Assembly (NCBI GenBank): GCA_001023535.1
Contig: CP011020.1
Span: 5,404,509-5,468,508 of the forward strand
Origin: Pseudomonas chlororaphis
Lineage (GTDB): Bacteria; Pseudomonadota; Gammaproteobacteria; Pseudomonadales; Pseudomonadaceae
DNA: 64,000 bases
Reading direction: 5' to 3'
Shown here one piece after another: positions 35,738 through 42,522 of this stretch. The position numbers were made by a program, and so were the translations under genes. The first letter of the stretch is position 1; every line of letters starts with the position of its first letter. The notes beneath the pieces are model-generated. The model saw only the letters and a list, made by a program, of their open reading frames with translations, ran no database searches and was not told the DNA's origin.

Positions 35738-37177
35738 ATGTACAAGGACATCGGTTTGTTCATCAACGGCCAGTGGCGCTACCCCGAGGGGGACAGGCCC
35801 AGCCTCGACATCACCAACCCCAGCACCCAGCAAAGGATCGGGCGCCTGGCCTGCGCCGACCAAAACGACCTGGACCAGGCCCTGCAAGCGGCGCAGCAGG
35901 CGTTCGCACGGTGGAAGGTCAGCAGCGCCGAAGAGCGCAGCAAGGTGCTCTATGAAGCCTACCGGATCATCTTGAGCGAAGCCGAATCGATCGCGGCATT
36001 GATCACCCTCGACCAGGGCAAGCCATTGGCCGAAGCCCTGGCGGAAGTGCGGTTCTGCGCCGAGCACGCCAAGTGGCACGCCGAAGAATGCAAGCGGCTG
36101 TACGGCAGGCTGGTTCCCGCCCGAAACCCCAAGGTCCGCCAATCGGTGGTCAAGCGGCCGGTGGGCGTGTGCTGTGCCTTCACCCCCTGGAATTTCCCTT
36201 TCAACCAGGCGATTCGCAAGATCTGCGCTGCGCTGGGAGCCGGTTGCACGTTGATCCTCAAGGGCCCGGAAGAAGCCCCCTCGGCCGTCGCGGCGCTCGC
36301 CGACATCTTTCAGCGGGCCGGGTTGCCCGACGGTTGCCTGAACCTGGTCTGGGGCAACCCCGAGCAGATTTCCAGCTACCTGATCGACTCCGACGTGATC
36401 GCCAAGGTGTCCTTCACCGGTTCCATCGCCGTGGGGAAAAAGCTCGCAGCCCAGGCCGGGGCAAACATGAAAAGGGTCAGCATGGAACTGGGCGGCCACG
36501 CCGCGGTGATCGTCTGCGCCAGCAGCGACATCGACAAGGTCAGCACCGTGCTGGTGGACGCGAAATTGCGCAACGCCGGACAGATCTGCATCTCCCCTTC
36601 ACGCTTCTTCGTCCACGCGTCGGTGATCGATGACTTCATGACGGCCCTGGTGGAAAAAACCCGTCGGTTCCAGGTCGGTGACGGCATGGACCCCGACACC
36701 CGCATGGGGCCGCTGTGCAACGCTCGCCAGATCCCGCGCCTGCAAGCCCTGATCGACGACAGCCTGGCCCAGGGTGCAAGCCTGGTAATGGGCGGCACTC
36801 GGCTGGACCGCCCGGGCAATTTCTTCCAGCCCACGATCCTCGCCAACGTCCCCCTGACCGCCCGGCTGATGCGCGAAGAACCCTTCGGCCCCATCATTCC
36901 GGTGGTTGCCTTCACCGACCTGGACAGCGTCATCGAGCAGGCCAATGCGCTGCCCTATGGCCTGGCCGCGTATGGGTTCAGCGAAGACCGCAGCGAATGC
37001 GCCCGGCTCGCCGAGGAACTGGAAGCCGGCATGATCTCGATCAACCATTACGGCCTGGGCATGCCGGAAACACCGTTCGGTGGCATCAAGGACAGTGGCT
37101 ACGGCAGCGAAGGCGGCAGCGAGACCTACGACAGCTACCTGTCGACGGTCCTGATCAGCGAACTGACCCGCCCCTGA
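35738..37177 (+). CDS. NAD(P)-dependent aldehyde dehydrogenase (succinate-semialdehyde dehydrogenase-like)
   Basis: A 479-residue ALDH: cofactor region FTPWNFPFNQAIRKI, general base Glu in MELGGHAAVIV (about residue 250), nucleophile Cys in NAGQICISPSRF (about residue 284), and C-terminal EEPFGPIIPVV. It is closest in style to GabD/semialdehyde dehydrogenases. It starts 23 nt after the alcohol dehydrogenase with AAGGAGG upstream. It could oxidise aminoadipate or glutamate semialdehyde left over from hydrazine formation (inference). Confidence 0.88.
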   Translation: MYKDIGLFINGQWRYPEGDRPSLDITNPSTQQRIGRLACADQNDLDQALQAAQQAFARWKVSSAEERSKVLYEAYRIILSEAESIAALITLDQGKPLAEALAEVRFCAEHAKWHAEECKRLYGRLVPARNPKVRQSVVKRPVGVCCAFTPWNFPFNQAIRKICAALGAGCTLILKGPEEAPSAVAALADIFQRAGLPDGCLNLVWGNPEQISSYLIDSDVIAKVSFTGSIAVGKKLAAQAGANMKRVSMELGGHAAVIVCASSDIDKVSTVLVDAKLRNAGQICISPSRFFVHASVIDDFMTALVEKTRRFQVGDGMDPDTRMGPLCNARQIPRLQALIDDSLAQGASLVMGGTRLDRPGNFFQPTILANVPLTARLMREEPFGPIIPVVAFTDLDSVIEQANALPYGLAAYGFSEDRSECARLAEELEAGMISINHYGLGMPETPFGGIKDSGYGSEGGSETYDSYLSTVLISELTRP

Positions 37178-37202
37178 CTCGCGAGGCAACGGAGGCATCA
37201 CC

Positions 37203-37724
37203 ATGAACGTTACCCTCAGACCCTTCCAGGCCAGCGACTTCGACACGGTCATGTCCTGGATCGATGGCCCAGAGACCCTGTCGCTCTGGGCCGGCGCGAC
37301 CTTCACTTACCCCTTGGACAAGGAGCAGTTGCAGCGCTACCTGGACAAAGCCGGCGAACGCTACCCATGGCGCAGCCTGTTCGGGGTGCTCGACCCGGAT
37401 GAAAAGCTGATCGGCCACATCGAGTTCTCGGACATCTGGCCGCACCTGTCGCTGCGCTTTGCGCGCATCCTCATCGGCGACCCCGACGCCCGCGGCAAGG
37501 GGCACGGCCAGGCCATCCTGCGCCAGGCACTGGCCTTGGCCTACGAGCGGTTCAACGTCGCCCGGGTCGACCTCGGGGTCAAGAAGGAGAACCTCCTGGC
37601 GATCAATTGCTATCGAAAAGCCGGTTTCAAGGACATCGGCCTCTGGCCCGAGGCGATCGACACGCCCATCGGCTGGATCGACGTCCACTGGATGACCCAC
37701 ACCCGCAAGGAGCAAACACCATGA
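37203..37724 (+). CDS. GNAT-family N-acetyltransferase
   Basis: A 173-residue GNAT protein of the RimJ/RimL type, with the acetyl-CoA loop DPDARGKGHGQAILRQA and C-terminal NLLAINCYRKAGF. The target is unknown. In hydrazine pathways acetylation of a reactive N-N intermediate or a self-protection step is common, so a small-molecule amine or hydrazine is a fair guess. It starts 25 nt after the aldehyde dehydrogenase and overlaps the GST-like gene by 4 nt. Confidence 0.84.
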   Translation: MNVTLRPFQASDFDTVMSWIDGPETLSLWAGATFTYPLDKEQLQRYLDKAGERYPWRSLFGVLDPDEKLIGHIEFSDIWPHLSLRFARILIGDPDARGKGHGQAILRQALALAYERFNVARVDLGVKKENLLAINCYRKAGFKDIGLWPEAIDTPIGWIDVHWMTHTRKEQTP

Positions 37725-38407
37725 CGTCGATCACCCTGTACGGCCACCCGGAGTCCGGACACAGCTACAAGGTCAAGTTGATGCTGGACGTGGCCAAGGT
37801 GGACTACACCTACCGACAAGTGGACATTCTCGTCGATCGGGATGCGCGCCCCGAACCCTTCAGGACGTTGAGCCTGGCGCGTTTTGGCGAGGTGCCGCTG
37901 CTGACCCTCGACGGTGCGCACTACGTGCAATCCAATGCCATCCTTATCGAGCTCGCCGATGCCCTGGGGCTGTTCGGTGGCAGCGGGCGACGGGGCACCG
38001 TCACGTGCAAGGAATGGCTGCTGTGGGAAGCGAACAAGATCGGGCTGTCGCTGCCGCATTTGCGCCTGGCCCGCAATTACTTCCCGGACGACTACCCGCC
38101 GGGCGCCGTGCAGTGGCTGGCCAGCCGCTTCCAGGAAGACGTCGGCCGGCTCGACAAGGAACTGCGCGACGGTCGTCGCTACATCCTTGATGACGAACTG
38201 TCGATCGCCGACTTCTCCCTGGCGGGCTACCTGTTCTGGAGCAACCAGGCCCAGGTCGAGCTGCCCGAGACCGTGATCGCCTGGCTGGGCCGGATCGCCA
38301 GCCTGGACGGCTGGCAAAGTCCCTACGCCTGCCTCTCACAACAGCCGGGTTATGAAACCTTCGGCCTGGTCAAGGACGAGTTCGATCCCCGTCGCATCGC
38401 CCCTTGA
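37721..38407 (+). CDS. Glutathione S-transferase family protein
   Basis: A 228-residue GST: an N-terminal thioredoxin-like domain (ITLYGHPESGHSYKVKLML; FGEVPLLTLDG cis-Pro; QSNAI) and a C-terminal helical domain (LDDELSIADFSLAGYLFW). The open frame begins upstream, but ATG 37721 overlaps the acetyltransferase stop (ATGA), with AAGGAG before it. It may conjugate, isomerise or detoxify a pathway electrophile. The operon ends with a strong terminator at 38426. Confidence 0.85.
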   Translation: MTSITLYGHPESGHSYKVKLMLDVAKVDYTYRQVDILVDRDARPEPFRTLSLARFGEVPLLTLDGAHYVQSNAILIELADALGLFGGSGRRGTVTCKEWLLWEANKIGLSLPHLRLARNYFPDDYPPGAVQWLASRFQEDVGRLDKELRDGRRYILDDELSIADFSLAGYLFWSNQAQVELPETVIAWLGRIASLDGWQSPYACLSQQPGYETFGLVKDEFDPRRIAP

Positions 38408-38425
38408 GCCCGAGCCAGCCGCATC

Positions 38426-38455
38426 GGCGAGAAGACGGTCTTCTCGCCTTTTTTT
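38426..38455 (+). terminator. Rho-independent terminator
   Basis: GGCGAGAAGAC (38426-38436) pairs perfectly with GTCTTCTCGCC (38438-38448), followed by seven T residues. It ends the ADH-ALDH-GNAT-GST operon. Confidence 0.9.
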
Positions 38456-38469
38456 GCCGCGCTTGGCGC

Positions 38470-38523
38470 CTAGTGGCCTGTACGGTTAATTTGAGTACTC
38501 GAATTAACCGTACAGGCCACTAG
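38470..38523. repeat. 54-bp near-perfect palindrome
   Basis: Two 22-bp arms (38470-38491 and 38502-38523; arm ends CTAGTGGCC and GGCCACTAG) are exact inverted complements. The 10-bp centre TGAGTACTCG contains the palindrome GAGTACTC. The stop codon of the serine acetyltransferase gene lies inside the right arm. It lacks a T-tract and sits after a normal terminator, so it is not needed as one. It may be a remnant or target of a mobile element, or a strong bidirectional hairpin. Confidence 0.8.
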
Positions 38524-39347
38524 CTAACCGATTGATCCATTTCCTGGGCGGGCCGTTCATGCCTGGGTTGCCCAACCCCGGCGGCCGGCACACCCACCAC
38601 CGTGGTCCTGGGTGGCACCGCCTTGAGCACCACGCTGTTGGCCCCGACCTTGGAGCCGGCGCCAATCTCGATATTGCCGAGGATCTTCGCCCCGGCCCCG
38701 ATCATCACGCCGGTCCTGACCTTGGGGTGACGGTCGCCACTGTCCTTGCCGGTGCCCCCCAACGTGACGCCTTGCAGGATGGACACGTGGTCTTCCACGA
38801 CCGCCGTCTCGCCAATGACGATGCCGGTGCCATGGTCCAGCAGCACACCCCGACCGATTCGGCACGCCGGGTTGATGTCGATCCCCAGGACCACGTTGCA
38901 ACGGGCTTGCAGGTACAAGGCCTCCATCCGGCGGCCTTGCTGCAGTAACAGGTGCGCGAAACGATAGGTCTGCAACGCCGCATAGCCCTTGGCAAACAGA
39001 AACACCTCCAGCTCGTTCTGGAACGCCGGGTCGCGCTCAACCACCGCCTCCAGGTCAGCCGCCATGCAGTCCTCCAGATCCCGGCGGGGACTGAACTCAA
39101 GGAGCATGGCAAGCATCCAGCCACGCTCCCGGGCATCGTGCGGCACCAGCAGGTGCGCAATGCGCGTCGCCATGCCCGCGCCCAGGCCCGTGCACTCAAG
39201 CACCGGCTCGCCGACCAGGCAGCCAAGCCCGGGATGCTGCAACACCGCCGTCATCGCCTGCACCCGCAGGGCCTCCCACATCAATGCGCCCGCGCGGGTG
39301 TCCTGCTCCGCGGCCCCCGCAAATCCATCATCGTTCAGCAGAAACAT
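38520..39347 (-). CDS. Serine O-acetyltransferase (CysE-type), cluster-associated
   Basis: A 275-residue protein with the CysE N-terminal helical domain and C-terminal left-handed beta-helix hexapeptide repeats. Catalytic His/Asp motifs are LLDHGTGIVIGETAVV and GDRHPKVRTGVMIG. The start ATG 39347 follows GGGAGGT and overlaps the 3' end of the M20 amidohydrolase by 20 nt; a GTG at 39377 is less likely. It makes O-acetyl-L-serine. Beside a cysteine-synthase-like SbnA homologue, it may supply activated serine for L-2,3-diaminopropionate rather than for cysteine (inference). Confidence 0.86.
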   Translation of the reverse strand: MFLLNDDGFAGAAEQDTRAGALMWEALRVQAMTAVLQHPGLGCLVGEPVLECTGLGAGMATRIAHLLVPHDARERGWMLAMLLEFSPRRDLEDCMAADLEAVVERDPAFQNELEVFLFAKGYAALQTYRFAHLLLQQGRRMEALYLQARCNVVLGIDINPACRIGRGVLLDHGTGIVIGETAVVEDHVSILQGVTLGGTGKDSGDRHPKVRTGVMIGAGAKILGNIEIGAGSKVGANSVVLKAVPPRTTVVGVPAAGVGQPRHERPAQEMDQSVS

Positions 39348-40548
39348 TGCATTGACCTCCCAGGTCGTTGGTCGCACTCAAGGCTGCGAAACAGGTCCGC
39401 GCGAACGCGGCGAACCAGGCCGCGCCCGAATACAGGATCGCGTCATTGAAATCGTAGTGAGCCGAGTGCAAGGGCGGTTCGTCCGCGTGGCTGGCCGACC
39501 CGATAAAGGCGAAAACACTCGGTATGCGCTCGCTGAAAAAAGCAAAATCCTCGGCCGCCATGGTGGGCTCGGCCAGGGCGCTGACCTGCCCCGGGGCGAA
39601 AACCTGGCGGGCCGCGTCCACCGCCAACCCTACCATGAACGGATTGTTGACCAGCGCCGGGTAACTGCGACGAAAATCCACCCTGGACTGGCACCCGAAC
39701 GCCGCGCCGATGCCTTCACTCAGACGCTCGATCGCCCCGGCCAGGCGGTCCACCGTGTGGCTGTCGAAGGCCCGTACGGTGCCGCGGATGGACACCTGAT
39801 CGGGGATGACATTGAAGCCATTGCCCGCCTGCAATTGGGTCACCGTCAACACGGCGCTGTCGCTGGCCTTGACCTCGCCGGCCACCAGGGTCTGCAACCC
39901 GAGGCACAGCTGCGCGGCGGCGATGATCGGGTTCGTGGCGGTATGCGGTTGCGCCGCGTGACCGCCACGGCCTTCGAGGCAGATCTCGAACTTGTTGCTC
40001 GACGCCATCATGGCGCCGGGTCGTGTGGCGAAACAGTTGGCAGGCAATGAGGGCCAATTGTGCAGACCGGCCATGGCCTGGATCGAGAAGCGCTCGAGCA
40101 GCCCGTCGTCGAGCATGGCCCTGGCGCCGGCATGGCCTTCCTCGGCCGGCTGGAATACCAGGCACACCGTGCCGTTGAAATCCATGTGGCGGCTAATCAA
40201 TTCGGCGCCGCCCAGCAACATCGCCATGTGCCCATCGTGGCCGCAGGCATGCATACAGCCGGCGTGCTGCGACACATGCTCGAAGCGATTGTGTTCGGTG
40301 ATGGGCAAGGCATCCATGTCGGCCCGCAGCGCGATGCAAGGCCCGCCCTGGCCCTTGGTGATAAAGCCCACCACGCCGGTCCCGGCCATCCCCCGCAGGA
40401 ACGGGATGCCCAGTGTCTCCAGGCGCTCACAGATCAGGTCGCTGGTGCGCACCTCCTGGTAGGCTGTCTCGGGAATGCGGTGCAAGCTGCGCCTCAGTGC
40501 GATCAGCCTGCTCTCAAGGTCTTGCCGTTGGCTTTCAGTCAGCATCAT
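39328..40548 (-). CDS. M20-family amidohydrolase (hippurate hydrolase / N-acyl-amino acid deacylase type)
   Basis: A protein of about 406 residues with the M20D metal motifs CMHACGHDGHMAMLLG and VFQPAEEGHAGA, ALRADMDALPI, and a dimerisation domain. The ORF starts at 40563, but the GGAGGA sequence inside it points to ATG 40548. It hydrolyses N-acyl amino acids or similar amides. It is translationally coupled to the serine acetyltransferase and divergent from the MFS exporter. It could remove an acyl protecting group from the final metabolite or an intermediate (inference), or be an independent catabolic enzyme. Confidence 0.86.
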   Translation of the reverse strand: MMLTESQRQDLESRLIALRRSLHRIPETAYQEVRTSDLICERLETLGIPFLRGMAGTGVVGFITKGQGGPCIALRADMDALPITEHNRFEHVSQHAGCMHACGHDGHMAMLLGGAELISRHMDFNGTVCLVFQPAEEGHAGARAMLDDGLLERFSIQAMAGLHNWPSLPANCFATRPGAMMASSNKFEICLEGRGGHAAQPHTATNPIIAAAQLCLGLQTLVAGEVKASDSAVLTVTQLQAGNGFNVIPDQVSIRGTVRAFDSHTVDRLAGAIERLSEGIGAAFGCQSRVDFRRSYPALVNNPFMVGLAVDAARQVFAPGQVSALAEPTMAAEDFAFFSERIPSVFAFIGSASHADEPPLHSAHYDFNDAILYSGAAWFAAFARTCFAALSATNDLGGQCNVSAER

Positions 40549-40606
40549 GATGTCGTCCTCCATCGCCTATGATGACCGCCGTCCCTTTGATGAAAACCGA
40601 TTTGCG

Positions 40607-40642
40607 TTAAACCCAGGCGTGAAAAAAACTAAAGCCAGGGCG
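40607..40642. promoter_or_regulatory. Two copies of a TTAAACCCAGG / CTAAAGCCAGGG motif
   Basis: TTAAACCCAGGCGT (40607-40620) and CTAAAGCCAGGGCG (40629-40642) lie 22 bp apart (two helical turns) in the region between the divergent M20 and MFS genes. The second contains the same 12-mer as the site before the alcohol dehydrogenase operon. Confidence 0.3.
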
Positions 40643-40720
40643 ACATCCATTGTTCGATGCGCCTCGAAGTGAGCACGCCGCCAGGAGCATAATCTTTGAG
40701 CCCACATGGAGGAGATGGCG

Positions 40721-41971
40721 ATGACACACACCCGTTTTTTTGGAAAGACCGTACTGACCTGCACGTTCATCCTGGCGATCATCGGCTGGGGGATCGGCTT
40801 CTATGGGCCGCCGATCTACATGCAGGCGGTGATGGAGCGCACGGGCTGGCCCATCGCCCAGGTGTCGATGGCCGTCACCCTGCACTTTCTCAGCGGCACC
40901 GTCGTGATCGCCAACCTGCCCAGGCTTTACGCGCGCTTCGGCATTCCCGCCATCACCCTGCTGGGCTGCATTGTCCTGGGCATCGGCGTGAATATCTGGG
41001 CCCAGGCCAACCAGCTCTGGGTGCTGTATGCCGGGGCGGTGTGCTCGGGCATCGGCTGGGTGACGCTGGGCGCCGCGGCCGTCAACACCCTGATCGCTCC
41101 GTGGTACGTCAAGGAGCGGCCCAAGGCCTTGGGCAAGGCCTATAACGGCGCCAGCATGGGCGGCGTGATCTTTTCGCCGCTGTGGGTCTTACTGATCGAG
41201 CGATTTGGCTTCGCCACCGCGGCGCTGGTGATCAGCCTCACTGCCGTGCTGCTGATCGGCGCCTTCGCCTTGCTGGTCTTCAACAAGAGCCCGCAAAGCC
41301 TCGGACAGCATCCCGACAATGCCGACCAGCCGGAACCGGTGACGCCCGGTTCCAGTGCCACGCCATGGACCGCCGCGCAGACCTTGAAGGCGGCCAATTT
41401 CCGTACCCTGGCCGCCGGCATGTCCCTGGGACTGTTCGCCCAGATCGGCCTGATCGCGCACCTGTACTCGATCCTGGTGGGACGCATGGGCGCCCATGAC
41501 GCTTCCTTCGCCATGGGCCTGGCCACCGCCAGTGCGATGGGCGGGCGCTACGTCGCCGCGCGCCTGATGACCCAGGGCATGAACCGCAGGCTGCTGGCTT
41601 GCCTGGGTTACGCCATCCAGATGCTCGGCACCCTGATGCTTCTGGGCCTGGACCTGCACCCGAGCGTGGCCTGGATGGCGGTGGTGCTGATCGGCTCGGG
41701 CATCGGCAACGCCACCTCCCTGCCGCCACTGATCGCGCAGACCGAGTTCAGTCGCGAACAAACCGCGCGGGTCATCGCGCTGATGGTCGCGATCAGCCAG
41801 GCCACCTACGCCTTCGCCCCGGCGTCCTTCGGCCTGGTGCGCGCCGCCTTCAGCCAGCCGGACCAGGCGATCATCGCCGTCGTGACCGCCGCTGTCGTGG
41901 TGCAGGCGCTCGCCATCCTGTCGTTCTACCAAGGGGTCTCCGGCCGCCCTTTCAAGAAAACCGTGTTCTGA
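40721..41971 (+). CDS. MFS transporter (monocarboxylate-like; candidate exporter or importer of the cluster metabolite)
   Basis: A protein of about 416 residues with 12 predicted membrane segments, a central cytoplasmic loop with PQSLGQHPDNADQPEP, and family motifs of OFA/MCT-like MFS proteins. Three in-frame ATGs occur (40706, 40715, 40721); GGAGGAG at 40708-40714 is best spaced for 40721. It stands directly upstream of the cupin operon, from which it is separated by a hairpin, and diverges from the M20 gene. Transport of the cluster product or precursor is inferred from position. Confidence 0.85.
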   Translation: MTHTRFFGKTVLTCTFILAIIGWGIGFYGPPIYMQAVMERTGWPIAQVSMAVTLHFLSGTVVIANLPRLYARFGIPAITLLGCIVLGIGVNIWAQANQLWVLYAGAVCSGIGWVTLGAAAVNTLIAPWYVKERPKALGKAYNGASMGGVIFSPLWVLLIERFGFATAALVISLTAVLLIGAFALLVFNKSPQSLGQHPDNADQPEPVTPGSSATPWTAAQTLKAANFRTLAAGMSLGLFAQIGLIAHLYSILVGRMGAHDASFAMGLATASAMGGRYVAARLMTQGMNRRLLACLGYAIQMLGTLMLLGLDLHPSVAWMAVVLIGSGIGNATSLPPLIAQTEFSREQTARVIALMVAISQATYAFAPASFGLVRAAFSQPDQAIIAVVTAAVVVQALAILSFYQGVSGRPFKKTVF

Positions 41972-41996
41972 CCCTTTCCCCTGACCCTTCCCCCCT

Positions 41997-42020
41997 GGCC
42001 AGGCAGCGCGCTGCCTGGCC
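41997..42020 (+). terminator. 24-bp perfect hairpin after the MFS gene
   Basis: GGCCAGGCAGCG pairs with CGCTGCCTGGCC without a mismatch. No T-run follows, so termination efficiency is uncertain. It separates the MFS transcript from the cupin operon. Confidence 0.55.
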
Positions 42021-42045
42021 TCCCGCCGCTTGGATTTAGCCCTCC

Positions 42046-42060
42046 TTAACCCAGCGTTGA
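42046..42060. promoter_or_regulatory. TTAACCCAGCGTTGA dyad upstream of the hydrazine operon
   Basis: TTAAC-N5-GTTGA is an interrupted dyad of LysR-box style, 72 nt before the cupin start. It resembles the TTAAACCCAGG motif in the M20/MFS region and CTAAAGCCAGGG before the alcohol dehydrogenase. Candidate binding site for the LysR protein encoded at 51488. Confidence 0.3.
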
Positions 42061-42132
42061 ATAAATCTGCGTTGTCAATTATTCCCCCGGCAAACACCAT
42101 CGAGTGACATCTCCACTCGCAGGGTTAAGCCG

Positions 42133-42522
42133 ATGGGTTTTGAAATTTTCAGGAAAATGGATTGGTCCGCCTTGGTGCATGAGTACGACCTGGACGGAAA
42201 GCGCTTGTTGCCTTGGGACGGTTATCCGATGCCGTTCGCCGCCGGATGGTGCGTGGTCAGGCCACACACCCGCAGCGAACCCCACGTGCAAATCGACCAG
42301 GAAATCTTCATCGCCCTCAAGGGCCAGGGCCGGCTGGTCATCGGCGATACGCATTACCTGTTCGAGGCCGGCGACATCGCCGCCATCCCCAAGCACACCA
42401 ACCACTACGTCATCAACGACAGTGACGAAGACTTTCACTTCTACGTGATCTGGTGGGACAAGTTCATCGCCGGTGACTACATGAAGGCCGATATCGCTCA
42501 CCTGGAGACCGAGAATGTCTAA
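42133..42522 (+). CDS. Cupin protein, candidate hydrazine-synthetase cupin subunit
   Basis: A 129-residue single-domain cupin. Motif 1 supplies His51 and Glu57, with Gln53 where the classical second His would be (HVQIDQE). Motif 2 is GDIAAIPKHTNH (Pro86, His88, His91). ATG 42133 has AGGG 8 nt upstream. It overlaps the following MetRS-like gene by 8 nt. In the known hydrazine synthetases of s56-p1 (Spb40) and of the pyrazofurin and triacsin pathways, a cupin is fused to a MetRS-like domain, and the cupin catalyses N-N bond formation from an aminoacyl-O-hydroxylamine ester. Here the two parts are separate overlapping genes. The functional call is by analogy. Confidence 0.8.
   Translation: MGFEIFRKMDWSALVHEYDLDGKRLLPWDGYPMPFAAGWCVVRPHTRSEPHVQIDQEIFIALKGQGRLVIGDTHYLFEAGDIAAIPKHTNHYVINDSDEDFHFYVIWWDKFIAGDYMKADIAHLETENV

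Noticed and set aside
38470..38523. Treating the 54-bp palindrome as a simple terminator
   Set aside because: No T-run follows either arm, and the upstream operon already ends at a strong terminator (38426-38455).
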